Notes: generated from the letters alone by a model not told the origin. Positions 17,146 through 25,514 are shown, counted from the first letter of the stretch. The stretch is 64,000 nt of DNA from JAEKLB01 sp050249235 (GCA_050249235.1 JBFWQW010000004.1:5288-69287); one strand, 5' to 3'. Program-made: numbers and translations.

Positions 17146-18264
17146 TCAGGCCCGGGCCTCGACGACGGCGTTCCAGGCCACCGCGGTGACCGGCACCGCC
17201 AGCAGGCTGCCCGGGATGCCGAACAGCGCGCCGCCGGCCGTGATGGCGAGCAGCACGACCACGGGGTGCATCTGCAGCGCCCGGCCGTAGACGACCGGCG
17301 CCAGCAGGTCGTTGTCGAACTGCTGGACGAAGAAGGCGACGGCGAGCACGATCAAGGCCGGAACCAGCCCGACCGTGGCGAGGGCGATGAGCACCGACAG
17401 CGTCCCGGCGACGATGGCGCCGACGAAGGGCACGAAGGCGGCGAGGAACGTGATGACCGCCATCGGCAGGGCCAGCTCGGCCCCCACGAGCCACAGCGTC
17501 GTCCCGATGACGACGCCTTCGACGACGCCCAGGAGGGCCGCACCTCGGAGGTAGCCGCCGAGGACGCGCCAGGCGCCCTCTCCCATCCTCCGCACGACGT
17601 CGTCGCGGTGGTCGGGCACGAAGCCGCGGATGGATGCCACCAGACGACCGCCGTCCTTGAGCGCGAAGAACGTCATGATCAGCCCGAGGACGAGGCTCAG
17701 CGCCGTCTCGGCCACGAGGATGGCACCGGTGACGAGGGATCCGCTCGAGTCCCGGAGGGTGTCCCCGACGCGCTCGCCGAAGCTCTCGCGGAACTCGTCG
17801 ACGTCACGGCGGCTGAGGTCGAAGGGGCTGTCGTCGACCAACCAGTCCGCGACGTCGTCGATCGCCCGGCTCACGGTCGGACCGATGTCGCTGACCTCAC
17901 TGGCGATGACGGCGCCGAGGCCGGCGAACACCGCGCCCAGGAGCGCGAGGAAGGCCAGGAGCGTGGTGGCGGCCGCGAGCCCGGGGGGGACCCGGCGGCG
18001 AAGCCGTTCGTTCGGCGCCGCGAGGATGCGGGTCAGGAAGAGGGCGATGACGATCGCGGCGAGGGGCACCCACAGCTTGGCGACGAGCCACAGGCCCGCG
18101 ACGGCGACGATCCCGATGACGACGAGACGCCAGGAGAAGGCCGCGGCCACCTCCAGCCAGCGAGGCACCGGGCTCCTGCCGGCAGCCGGATCAGCCGTCG
18201 GCCGGCCCGGGTGTGCGCTCAGGCTCGGTGGGTTGTCCGCGCCTCCGTCGACCACCTCGCCCAT
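17146..18264 (-). CDS. AI-2E family (PerM/TqsA-like) membrane transporter
   Basis: 372 residues. About eight membrane segments surround a soluble insert (about residues 140-185) rich in Asp/Arg. LGLIMTFFALKDGGRL, GVVEGVVIGTTLWLVG and the C-terminal FFVQQFDNDLLAPVVYG are family hallmarks. The family exports small molecules or ions; AI-2 transport is known for only a few members. The ATG start is used; the first 35 residues are disordered. The 3' end faces the convergent iron permease with a 74-bp gap. Confidence 0.85.
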   Translation of the reverse strand: MGEVVDGGADNPPSLSAHPGRPTADPAAGRSPVPRWLEVAAAFSWRLVVIGIVAVAGLWLVAKLWVPLAAIVIALFLTRILAAPNERLRRRVPPGLAAATTLLAFLALLGAVFAGLGAVIASEVSDIGPTVSRAIDDVADWLVDDSPFDLSRRDVDEFRESFGERVGDTLRDSSGSLVTGAILVAETALSLVLGLIMTFFALKDGGRLVASIRGFVPDHRDDVVRRMGEGAWRVLGGYLRGAALLGVVEGVVIGTTLWLVGAELALPMAVITFLAAFVPFVGAIVAGTLSVLIALATVGLVPALIVLAVAFFVQQFDNDLLAPVVYGRALQMHPVVVLLAITAGGALFGIPGSLLAVPVTAVAWNAVVEARA

Positions 18265-18599
18265 CTCGTCGCTCTCGTCCTCGTTCGCGCGCTGTCGAGC
18301 TCGGCGTCACCGTCGGCCTCGGCCTCGGCCTCGACATCGGCCTCGACATCGGCCTCGAGATCGTCGTGTCGCCGCCGAGACGGTAACCCCCCGGAAGCGA
18401 CCGTCGAAGCGACGGTGGGAGGCGACGGTCGGGGGGCCGGGCTGGCGGTCCGGCGGCGATCGCCGTCTCGAGCGGTCGGGATCCGGTCGCCGGCACGGCC
18501 CGCGCTCCGTCTGCGTCCACCTCGCGTGATCGTGGCGTCCGGTGATCGTGGCGTCCGGTGATCGTGGCGTCCGGTGATCGTGGTCTCGGGACGAGCACC
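18265..18599. other. Intergenic region with low-complexity and tandem repeats
   Basis: 335 bp between two minus-strand genes. A stretch at about 18318-18365 repeats tcggcctcgacatcggcctc-like units. A 16-bp tandem repeat lies at 18526-18583. No protein-like frame is seen; the open frames crossing it are Arg/Pro-rich. Confidence 0.5.
18526..18583. repeat. Tandem repeat, 16-bp unit, about 3.6 copies
   Basis: GTGATCGTGGCGTCCG occurs at 18526-18541, 18542-18557 and 18558-18573 without a mismatch, followed by a partial copy (18574-18583). It lies just downstream of the lipoprotein gene stop (18600, minus strand). Each unit holds GTGATC; the perfect identity suggests recent slippage or an active role. 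Confidence 0.85.
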
Positions 18600-19049
18600 T
18601 CAACGCTGCAGCTCCTCGCAGACCGGGAGGTCGAGGTCGTCGCGCACCTCCATGCGGACATCGAAGTCGGTGTCGTCGACCCGCACCCGGGCCTGGTGCC
18701 GCACGACCTCGCCGATGCTGGTCATCTCGACCTGGCCGCTCTCGTCCCACGTCTCGTCATCGGTGAACAGGCGGATGGCGGGCGCGCCGCCCTCGCGGAC
18801 GAGGATCACCCGGCGCCCGTCGACCGTGTCCACGACGACGGCGCCGTCTGCGCCGTCACAGGACCGTTCGATGCCGAGCGGCTCGCCGTCGATCCACACG
18901 GCCACGTCCGCGAGGTCGGAACCGTCATCCCCGCCGTCGGTGGTCGTCGTGGTCGACGCCGTCGACGACGTGGTGGTGGTCGCGTCCTCGTCGTCACCGC
19001 ATGCCCCCAGCACGAGGAGCGCGAGAAGGAGGAGCGCAAGGAGTCGCAT
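18600..19049 (-). CDS. Small lipoprotein of unknown function
   Basis: 149 residues. The signal peptide is MRLLALLLLALLVLGAC with lipobox V-L-G-A-C. A Thr/Ser linker follows, then a domain of about 110 residues with alternating beta-like segments: VAVWIDGEPLGIERSC, GAVVVDTVDGRRVILV and RMEVRDDLDLPVCEE. Two Cys in the domain could form a disulfide. It has no family I recognise. A near-leaderless promoter (TACACC, seven bases before the ATG) is possible. It lies back to back with another lipoprotein gene. Confidence 0.65.
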   Translation of the reverse strand: MRLLALLLLALLVLGACGDDEDATTTTSSTASTTTTTDGGDDGSDLADVAVWIDGEPLGIERSCDGADGAVVVDTVDGRRVILVREGGAPAIRLFTDDETWDESGQVEMTSIGEVVRHQARVRVDDTDFDVRMEVRDDLDLPVCEELQR

Positions 19050-19283
19050 CTCGCCCGGTGTACCCCCCCCGACGGGAGACGGATGCCCGGGGAGCGAACA
19101 GGGTGCCCGACCTCGCCGCCCCGAGGCGACCGACGAGACTCGGGGTCGATGACGACACCCGCTGATGGCCGGGCGAGGGCGGCGCGTGCGCCCGGGCCAC
19201 GGCACGTCCCGGGTCGGGGCTGCCGTGACCGGTCCCGTGCCCGTCGCGTCGGACGCCGGCAGCCTCACCGCCCGGCCGTCGGC

Positions 19284-20138
19284 GTGACGCCGGGGGCTGG
19301 ATCACGCCGCCCCGGCCACCGGCGCCTCCTGGGGGTGCTGGTGACCGGTCTGCTCCTGGCCGGGGCCTGCGGGTCCGGCGACGGCGGGACGGGCGGGGCC
19401 GTCATGCCGTTCAGCCGGGTGCAGGACGGGGCGATGCGCTTCGAGGCGGACCCGGCCGATCCGAGCGGGGGCATCTTCCGCGTCACCACGACCGAGCCGA
19501 TGATCTGCGCCATCGTCTGGGGCGAGGACACCGGGTACGGGCGGTTCAACAACAGCCTGGCCATGAACGGGACGGGCATCACCGACCACGACGTGCAGCT
19601 GCCCGATGTCGAGCCCGGTCGCACCTACCACTACGTCGTCCAGGGGACCACCGCCGACGGCACCCTCTACCGGTCCTCGCCCGGAACCTTCACGATCGAG
19701 ACGGCCGAGCTGACCGAGGACCTGCCTGGCGTCGCGCTGGGCGGCAACCTCGCCGAGCGCGGTGCGATCGCCGGTGTCAGCTCCACCTTCTCGGAGGCCA
19801 TCGCCGCATCGCTGGCGATCGACGGCGACACGGCGACCCAGTGGTCCACGCGAGGTGACGGCGACGACGGCTTCATCGTCGTCGAGCAGCCCGGGCCGGC
19901 GGAGGTCGTCGCCGTCGAGTTCGTCACCCGGTCGATGGGTGACGGCTCTGCGGTGACCGAGCGCTACACCGTGACCGTCGACGACGGCGAGCCGTCCACG
20001 CCGTTCGCCGCGAGCACGCTCCGGCACCGCCGGGTCCACGAGCTGCGAGCGAGCGGCACACGGTTCCGCTTCGACGTCGCCACCTCGACCGGTGGCAACG
20101 TGGGTGCCGTCGAGATCCGCATCTTCGCCCCCGCCTGA
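19284..20138 (+). CDS. Lipoprotein with fibronectin-III-like and discoidin-like domains
   Basis: About 284 residues. The N-terminal RRLLGVLVTGLLLAGAC is a lipoprotein signal (lipobox L-A-G-A-C). Residues about 50-135 look like a fibronectin-III fold (DVEPGRTYHYVVQGTTADG, SSPGTFTIET). Residues about 150-284 resemble an F5/8-type C (discoidin) carbohydrate-binding domain, with AIDGDTATQWSTRGDGDDG and a C-terminal VGAVEIRIFAPA. It is probably surface-exposed and binds sugar or another ligand. Start choice is uncertain: GTG 19284 gives a tidy signal, while ATG 19149 would add an Arg-rich extension. Confidence 0.65.
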   Translation: MTPGAGSRRPGHRRLLGVLVTGLLLAGACGSGDGGTGGAVMPFSRVQDGAMRFEADPADPSGGIFRVTTTEPMICAIVWGEDTGYGRFNNSLAMNGTGITDHDVQLPDVEPGRTYHYVVQGTTADGTLYRSSPGTFTIETAELTEDLPGVALGGNLAERGAIAGVSSTFSEAIAASLAIDGDTATQWSTRGDGDDGFIVVEQPGPAEVVAVEFVTRSMGDGSAVTERYTVTVDDGEPSTPFAASTLRHRRVHELRASGTRFRFDVATSTGGNVGAVEIRIFAPA

Positions 20139-20160
20139 CGACCACCACTCCGGCACGAGA

Positions 20161-20204
20161 CGCCGAGAGGGCGGTGCCAGGGGGAGCGGGGCGCCCTCTC
20201 GGCG
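20161..20204. terminator. Hairpin terminator after lipoprotein gene
   Basis: A perfect 13-bp stem: CGCCGAGAGGGCG at 20161-20173 pairs with CGCCCTCTCGGCG at 20192-20204, loop 18 nt. It lies 22 bp after the stop of the plus-strand lipoprotein gene. No U-tract follows. Confidence 0.7.
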
Positions 20205-20687
20205 CACCCTCGCGGCTCAGGCGGCGCAGGCGGCGCAGAGCCCGATGAAGTCCAAGCGGTGCGACGACGGCTTGAACCCGGTCGACGAGCTCTGCGCGAG
20301 GTCACCGGGCGAGCTGCTGCTCGACGACCCCCACCACGCCCACCGAGCGTGCCGACCGAACCCCTGGATCGAAGGGGACGCGAGGGTGGGAGCTCGGACA
20401 TCGAACCCGAGGCGTAGCCTGGCCGGGCCATGTGCATGCAGTGCGTCGCGCAGAGCACACCGATGATCGGCGTCGGCCTCACGGTGCTCCGCCGCCGGGC
20501 GTTGCTCGCCCGGTTCCGAGCGCTGATCGCCCGCCGGCCGCGGGACGCGTCTGGTGGCGATCTCGGCCACGTCGGCTCCTCGTAGAGGCTCGGCCACAGC
20601 GCCGCGCCGGACAGCCCCGGGGGGAGGGGACGGGTCCGACCGACCGGGACACCGACGAGGCCGGGGGACCGACCGGCCGGGATCGGG
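20205..20687. other. Intergenic region holding only a small ORF candidate
   Basis: Between the hairpin at 20204 and the tauE stop I support only the 51-codon ORF at 20430-20585. The longer frames across this region on both strands read as biased, non-protein-like translation. No tRNA-like fold was found. Confidence 0.4.
20430..20585 (+). CDS. Small cysteine-containing protein (candidate, 51 aa)
   Basis: The ORF starts MCMQCVAQSTPMIGVG, giving a C-x-x-C at the extreme N-terminus, then a basic amphipathic helix (LRRRALLARFRALIARRPR) and a short tail. A TAGCCT element lies nine bases before the ATG and no Shine-Dalgarno is present, resembling the leaderless starts elsewhere in this window. The C-x-x-C could bind metal or be redox active. 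I do not recognise a family with confidence, and coding status rests on the promoter-like context and sensible composition. Confidence 0.45.
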   Translation: MCMQCVAQSTPMIGVGLTVLRRRALLARFRALIARRPRDASGGDLGHVGSS

Positions 20688-21500
20688 TCAGGCGGCCAGC
20701 GCCAGCCCGGCCCGGATGCCCGTGTAGAGGGCGACGGCGACGAGGAGCCCGGCGAACCAGCGGAGGCTGCCCTCGGCCTCGAGGCGGTCGGCGAGGCGGC
20801 CGCCGGTGAGGACACCGGCGACGGCGGCGATCGTGAACGGAGCGGTGACGGCCCAGTCGATGCTGGTGGTGGCGAGGCGCCCGGCGAGGCCGACCGCCGC
20901 GTTCACGGCGATGACGAGGAGTGACGTGCCGATGGCCTGGGGCATGGGCAGCTTGAGGCCGAGGGTGAGGGCGGGGACGATGACGAACCCGCCACCGACA
21001 CCGAACAGGCCGGTGAGGAACCCCACGGCGGTGCCGGCGAGGAGGACGACGGCGACGGTGCCGGCGTCGACCCGGCGGTGGGTGGCGACCAGGACGCTGG
21101 TGCCGCGGGCGACGGCGATCTGCTCGCCGACGTTGGTGCAGGTGGGGCAGCCGGTGAGCATCCGCCAGGCGGCGACGAGCACCAGGCCGGCGAAGGCGAG
21201 CAGGAGCAGGTCGGGGTCGAGCGTCCGGTTCAGCGCCGAGCCGGCGAGCGAGCCGCCGATCCCGGTGAGGCCGAACACGAGGCCCGTCCCGACCCGGACC
21301 CTCCCGGCGCGCCAGTGGTCGCCCATGCCGACCACCGACGCCACGCCCACGAGCAGCAGGCTGGTGGCAGTGGCGGCCCTCGGGTCCTGGCCGGCGGCGT
21401 GGACGAGGGCGGGGACGGCCAGGATGGACCCGCCGCCGCCGAGGGCGCCGAGCGACACGCCGATGAGGAACCCGAGGGGCGAGGCCAGCAGGGCGCGCAC
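20688..21500 (-). CDS. tauE: TauE/SafE family sulfite/sulfonate exporter-like protein
   Basis: 270 residues with about eight membrane segments in two repeats. The repeats start GFLIGVSLGALGGGGSILAVP and TGLFGVGGGFVIVPAL, typical of TauE/SafE. A loop between the halves carries GCPTCTNVGE, a C-x-x-C not usual for the family. It is three bases downstream of the cstB-like gene and ends the cstR operon. In this context it most likely exports sulfite or another sulfur oxyanion produced by persulfide oxidation. Confidence 0.85.
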   Translation of the reverse strand: MRALLASPLGFLIGVSLGALGGGGSILAVPALVHAAGQDPRAATATSLLLVGVASVVGMGDHWRAGRVRVGTGLVFGLTGIGGSLAGSALNRTLDPDLLLLAFAGLVLVAAWRMLTGCPTCTNVGEQIAVARGTSVLVATHRRVDAGTVAVVLLAGTAVGFLTGLFGVGGGFVIVPALTLGLKLPMPQAIGTSLLVIAVNAAVGLAGRLATTSIDWAVTAPFTIAAVAGVLTGGRLADRLEAEGSLRWFAGLLVAVALYTGIRAGLALAA

Positions 21501-21503
21501 GAC

Positions 21504-22946
21504 TCAGCCGACCGCGTCGTCGCTGACGTCGCTGACGTCGCTGACGTCGGTGCGGGTGGCGGGTTCGTGCGCGGCCCAGGCCCCGTAGCCGCCGATGACG
21601 TCGGCCACGGTGGTGAAGCCGTGGGCGCGGAGGGTGGAGGCGGCGATGGAGGAGCGGTAGCCGCCGGCGCAGTAGACGACGACGGGTGCCGTCGGGTCGA
21701 GCTCGTCGAGGTGGTCGAGGAGCTGGGGGAGGGGCAGGTTTCGGGCGCCGGGGACCACGCCACCGACACCGGTCTCGCCGGGGTTGCGGACGTCGACCAC
21801 CTGCACGCCTGGATCCTCGGCGAGCCAGGCGGCCACGTCGGGAACGGGGAGCCTCGAGGCGGCCGCGGCCAGGTGGGGGTGCTCGGCGAGCGTCCGTTCG
21901 ATGTCGGGCAGCTCGCCGACGACGCCGTCGAAGCCGATGCGGGCCAGCCGGACGCGGGCCTCCTGCGCCCGGCCGGCGTCACCGAGGAGGATGACCTGCT
22001 GGTCGGGCCTGATGACGTCGCCCGCGTACTCGGCGAAGCGACCGTCGAGCCCGACGTTCACCGAGCCTCGGAGGTGGCCGCTGGCGAAGGACTCGGGCGA
22101 TCGGGTGTCGAGCAGGACCGTGCCGGCGGCGGCGAGCTCGAGCGCCTCGTCGACGCCGAGCGGGCGGAGCGGTTCGCCTTCGTCGAGCAGCTCTCGGTCG
22201 CGGCGGTTGGCGTCGGCCGCGAACGCGAAGTAGAGCGGTGCGGCGCCCTGGCCCTCGGTGACGACGTCGACGAACTCGTCGACCGACATCGGTCGGAGCG
22301 CGTAGTTGGTGGCTCGCTGTTCGCCGATGGTCGAGGACGCCGCCGCCGAGAGGTGCTTGCCGCACGCCGAACCGGCGCCGTGGGCGGGATAGACGAGGGT
22401 GTCGTCCGGCAGGGTGAGGAGCTGCTCGTGCAGCGAGCGGTGGAGGTCGCGGGCGAGGCTGTCGGCCGTGCGCCCGACCGAGGTGAGGAGGTCGGGTCGG
22501 CCGACGTCGCCGATGAACAGGGTGTCGCCGGTCAGCACCGCCCAGGGTTCGGCGTCGGCGGTCGGGCGGACGACGATCGAGATCGACTCGGGGGTGTGAC
22601 CGGGGGTGTGGCGGATCTCGAGCTCGACCTCACCGAGGGAGAGGTGCCGGCCGTCGGCGAGCGGCTCGATCGGGAAGTCGGGCGTGGCGACGTCGCCGTA
22701 GGAGATGACCGCGCCGGTGGCCTCGGCCAGCTCGAGGTGGCCCGACAGGAAGTCGGCGTGGAAGTGGGTCTCCAGCACCCGCTCGATGCGCAACCCGTTG
22801 GCATCGGCATCCGCGAGGTACTCGCCGATGTCACGTTGCGGGTCGACCACGACGGCTCGCCCGGTCGTGGTGTCGCCGATCAGGTAGCTGTAGAGCGACA
22901 GGCAGGCGAGGTCGTACTGGCGGAAGAACACGTTTCGCTCCTTCAT
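21504..22946 (-). CDS. cstB: CstB-like persulfide dioxygenase-rhodanese fusion
   Basis: 480 residues. Residues 1 to about 235 are a metallo-beta-lactamase-fold persulfide dioxygenase: ETHFHADFLSGH (H61, H63, D65), HTPGHTPES, TGDTLFIGDVGRPDL and PAHGAGSACG. A first rhodanese domain (about 265-345) has LLGDAGRAQEAR where the catalytic Cys should be, so it is a pseudo-rhodanese. The second (about 370-455) has the active loop VVYCAGGYRSS. This MBL/pseudo-rhodanese/rhodanese order matches CstB, which oxidises persulfides to thiosulfate or sulfite. The start overlaps the MMPL stop (TGATG). The tail has a VSD repeat encoded by 9-bp tandem repeats. Confidence 0.88.
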   Translation of the reverse strand: MKERNVFFRQYDLACLSLYSYLIGDTTTGRAVVVDPQRDIGEYLADADANGLRIERVLETHFHADFLSGHLELAEATGAVISYGDVATPDFPIEPLADGRHLSLGEVELEIRHTPGHTPESISIVVRPTADAEPWAVLTGDTLFIGDVGRPDLLTSVGRTADSLARDLHRSLHEQLLTLPDDTLVYPAHGAGSACGKHLSAAASSTIGEQRATNYALRPMSVDEFVDVVTEGQGAAPLYFAFAADANRRDRELLDEGEPLRPLGVDEALELAAAGTVLLDTRSPESFASGHLRGSVNVGLDGRFAEYAGDVIRPDQQVILLGDAGRAQEARVRLARIGFDGVVGELPDIERTLAEHPHLAAAASRLPVPDVAAWLAEDPGVQVVDVRNPGETGVGGVVPGARNLPLPQLLDHLDELDPTAPVVVYCAGGYRSSIAASTLRAHGFTTVADVIGGYGAWAAHEPATRTDVSDVSDVSDDAVG

Positions 22947-25105
22947 CAGTGGGAGAAGTCGACGTGAGGCAGGCGCCGGTCGAGCCACGCCGGGATCGCC
23001 CAGGCGCGCCCGCCGAGCATCCCTAGCAGGGACGGCACGAGCATCATGCGGATGACCGTGGCGTCGAGCAGCACGGCGAGGGCGAGGGTGACGCCGAGCT
23101 CGGTGGGCGGGATCGGACCCGTGACGCCGAACGCGACGAACACCACGATCATGATCAGCGCGGCGTTGGTGATCGGCCGCCCGGTGCGGGCGACCCCCTC
23201 CGTGACCGCCCGCCGGGCGTCGCCGGTGGCGTCGTGGCGCTCCTTGATCGCGGCGAGCAGGAACAGCTGGTAGTCCATCGACAGGCCGAACAGCAGGGCG
23301 AAGAAGAACAGCGGCGCCCAGGCGTCGACGAAGCCCTGGTGCTCGATCCCGAGCAGCGACGCCCCGCGGCCGTGCTGGAACACGAGGGTGGCGAAGCCGA
23401 AGCTGGCCGCCACGCCGACCAGGTTCAGCACGATCGACGACACGGCGATGACGAGGCTGCGGAACACCACGAGCAGCAAGAGGAAGGCGACGAGCATGAT
23501 CGCCCCGACCGCGAGCGGCGCCGTGCCGGTCAGCGCCGCGGTCAGGTCGTGGTTCTGGGCGCCGGGCCCACCGACGGCGGCGTCGGGAACGGCCCCCCGC
23601 AGGGTGGCGCGGAGCCGGCCCACGAGGTCGGCGGTGGCCTGGTCGTCGACGGCGGTGGTGGGGACGACCCGGACGACACCGCGACCCGAGTCCGCAGGAG
23701 GAGCCACGACCTGGGCGGCGGCGACGCCGTCGTCGGCCGTCGCGAGCGAGACGACGTCGTCGAGCTGCCCGGCCGGGGCGGTGACGAAGAGGGGCGCGGC
23801 GGTGCCGGGCCCGAAGGCTTCGAGGACGGTCTCGTAGCCGTCCCGGCTCTGCTCGCCGCGGTCGACGACCCGGGCCCCGGGCATGCCGAGCCGCATGCCC
23901 GCAGCCGGCGCGGCGAGCAGCAGGAGGATGCCGAGCCCGGCGGCGAGCGCGACGCCGGGGCGGCGCATGGCCGCGGCCGTCCAGCGGGTCCAGCGTCCCT
24001 CGGCGGCGCGGTCGGGGTCCGAGTGGCCGCGCGCGACCAGGACCCGGTCACCCATGGCCACGAGGATCGCCGGCAGGAGCGTCAGCGACGCCGCCGCGGT
24101 GGCGACGAGCGAGAGGATCATCCCGAGCGCCATGGCCCGGAAGACCATCACCGGCATCAGGAAGATCGCGGCGAGCGAGAGGACGACCGTCAGGGCCGAG
24201 AGGAAGACGGCCTTGCCCGCGGTCGCCAGCGTGGCGGCGATGCCGTCGAGGGCGTCCCTGCCGTCCTCGCGCTCCTCCCGGTACCGGGAGACGATGAACA
24301 GGCTGTAGTCGATGCCGACGGCCAGACCGATCATCATCGAGAAGTTCATCGACCACACCGACAGCGGGGTGGCGGCGGTGCCGAGGTGCAGCGCGGCGAA
24401 CCCGACGGCGATGCCGGCCACCGCGAGGACCAGCGGGATGCCGGCCGCGACGGCGGACCCGAACGCCACGAACAGCAGGAGCAGCGTCGGCAGGCCGGAG
24501 AGCACCTCTGCCCGGTGGAGCGCCGCCTCGTTCTCGCTGTTGAAGTCGTGCCAGACCGCCCACTCGCCGGTGGTGTCCGCCTCGGCTCCCGCCGGCAGGT
24601 CGATCGAGTCGACGAGGGCCATCACCTCGCCCGCGGACTCGGGAAGGTCGGCGTCGTCGCCGGCCTCGAGCCCGACGGGGACGAGCGCGGTTCGACCGTC
24701 GGCCGCGAGCAGGCCCGACCCGGCCGGCGCCGCCAGCGGGTCGACGACCGAGGACACACCCGGTCCGCCCCGTAGGCCGGCGACGAGCGCCCGGAGCCCG
24801 GAGGGATCCTCGGCGATCGGCCGGGTCTGGCGGTAGGCGACGACCGCGGCCTCGGCGCCGAGCGACGGGAAGTCACGTCGGAGCTCGTCGCGGACCTCGT
24901 TCGCCGTCGAGCCCTGGGCCTCCCACCCGGCACCCGAGAGCGCGCCGGTGAGGGTCACCGCCAACGGCGCGGCGAGGACGACGGCGAAGGCCCACGCCGC
25001 GAGCACCCGGCGGGGTCGCCGCCCCGCGGCCCGACCGGTGCGGGCGAGCAGCCCCGCGCTCGCCGGGGCGGCGATCGCAGGTGGGGCGACGGTGGTGCTG
25101 GACAT
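22946..25105 (-). CDS. MMPL-family (RND superfamily) transporter
   Basis: 719 residues with twelve predicted membrane segments and two large extracytoplasmic loops. The proton-relay motifs of MmpL proteins are visible: GLAVGIDYSLFIVSRYREE in the first half and FGLSMDYQLFLLAAIKE in the second. Mycobacterial MmpLs export lipids and siderophores. The gene lies between the cstR-like regulator (96 bp upstream) and the cstB-like gene (TGATG overlap), so it is probably under persulfide control. What it exports is unknown. Confidence 0.88.
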   Translation of the reverse strand: MSSTTVAPPAIAAPASAGLLARTGRAAGRRPRRVLAAWAFAVVLAAPLAVTLTGALSGAGWEAQGSTANEVRDELRRDFPSLGAEAAVVAYRQTRPIAEDPSGLRALVAGLRGGPGVSSVVDPLAAPAGSGLLAADGRTALVPVGLEAGDDADLPESAGEVMALVDSIDLPAGAEADTTGEWAVWHDFNSENEAALHRAEVLSGLPTLLLLFVAFGSAVAAGIPLVLAVAGIAVGFAALHLGTAATPLSVWSMNFSMMIGLAVGIDYSLFIVSRYREEREDGRDALDGIAATLATAGKAVFLSALTVVLSLAAIFLMPVMVFRAMALGMILSLVATAAASLTLLPAILVAMGDRVLVARGHSDPDRAAEGRWTRWTAAAMRRPGVALAAGLGILLLLAAPAAGMRLGMPGARVVDRGEQSRDGYETVLEAFGPGTAAPLFVTAPAGQLDDVVSLATADDGVAAAQVVAPPADSGRGVVRVVPTTAVDDQATADLVGRLRATLRGAVPDAAVGGPGAQNHDLTAALTGTAPLAVGAIMLVAFLLLLVVFRSLVIAVSSIVLNLVGVAASFGFATLVFQHGRGASLLGIEHQGFVDAWAPLFFFALLFGLSMDYQLFLLAAIKERHDATGDARRAVTEGVARTGRPITNAALIMIVVFVAFGVTGPIPPTELGVTLALAVLLDATVIRMMLVPSLLGMLGGRAWAIPAWLDRRLPHVDFSH

Positions 25106-25201
25106 CGGGATCGCTCGATTCGTGTCGGGACGCGACGGGGCATCGCCGGGCCGCGCCGGGGAGTCGGGAAGCGGGATGACCTGCGGGGAGCTTTGGGGGG
25201 C

Positions 25202-25471
25202 TCAGGCGAGCTTCGTGAACATCTTCTGGACGTCGGACACGTCGTAGCCCTCGGCGGCCGACCGCGCCGGGTCCTCGAGGCACCACGTCAGGCCCGCGGC
25301 GACGAGCACGAACCCGGCCTGCTCGAGCGCCTTGTTCGCCGCCGACAGCTGCGTCACCACGTCTCGGCAGTCTCGGCCCTCTGCGAGCATCTGCTGGATG
25401 CCGCGCACCTGGCCCTCGACCCGCCGAAGACGGCGGGTGACGTCGGCGATGGTCTCCTCGGGAAGTTCCAC
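25202..25471 (-). CDS. cstR: CsoR/CstR-family repressor, persulfide-sensor type
   Basis: 89 residues of the all-helical DUF156 family. Cys35 (GRDCRDVV) and Cys64 (LTWCLED) are present, but position 60, which is the copper-binding His in CsoR, is Gly. Two Cys without the His is the CstR pattern: per- and polysulfides crosslink the Cys pair and release DNA. The basic helix (DVTRRLRRVEGQVRGI) contacts DNA. The GTG start lies six bases after a TAGGCT -10 element, next to a perfect palindrome, so the gene is autoregulated and its mRNA probably leaderless. It leads the operon MMPL-cstB-tauE. Confidence 0.85.
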   Translation of the reverse strand: MELPEETIADVTRRLRRVEGQVRGIQQMLAEGRDCRDVVTQLSAANKALEQAGFVLVAAGLTWCLEDPARSAAEGYDVSDVQKMFTKLA

Positions 25472-25477
25472 GGACGC

Positions 25478-25483
25478 AGCCTA
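25478..25483 (-). promoter_or_regulatory. Probable -10 element (TAGGCT) of leaderless cstR mRNA
   Basis: TAGGCT on the minus strand is followed by six bases and the GTG start of cstR. It sits four bases from the palindromic operator, so bound repressor would block polymerase. Confidence 0.55.
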
Positions 25484-25487
25484 GCAG

Positions 25488-25503
25488 ATACCCCTAGGGG
25501 TAT
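25488..25503. promoter_or_regulatory. Palindromic CstR/CsoR-type operator
   Basis: ATACCCCTAGGGGTAT is a perfect 16-bp palindrome between the -10 element of cstR and the katG terminator. AT-flanked runs of C and G around a short centre are typical of CsoR/CstR operators. It is a strong candidate for the binding site of the adjacent repressor. Confidence 0.8.
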
Positions 25504-25514
25504 ACGGTCGCGCC

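Noticed and set aside
18558..19283. Long upstream extension of the lipoprotein at 19284
   Set aside because: Most of it is antisense to the small lipoprotein gene and Arg-rich; it would place the lipoprotein signal internally.
20217..20597. 126-codon minus-strand open frame in the 20.2-20.6 kb gap
   Set aside because: Composition is not protein-like, no Shine-Dalgarno or promoter was found, and it overlaps the better small ORF candidate on the other strand.
21519..21550. Short 9-bp tandem repeat possibly a CRISPR-like or regulatory repeat
   Set aside because: It is coding: it gives the V-S-D repeat at the C-terminus of the CstB-like protein.
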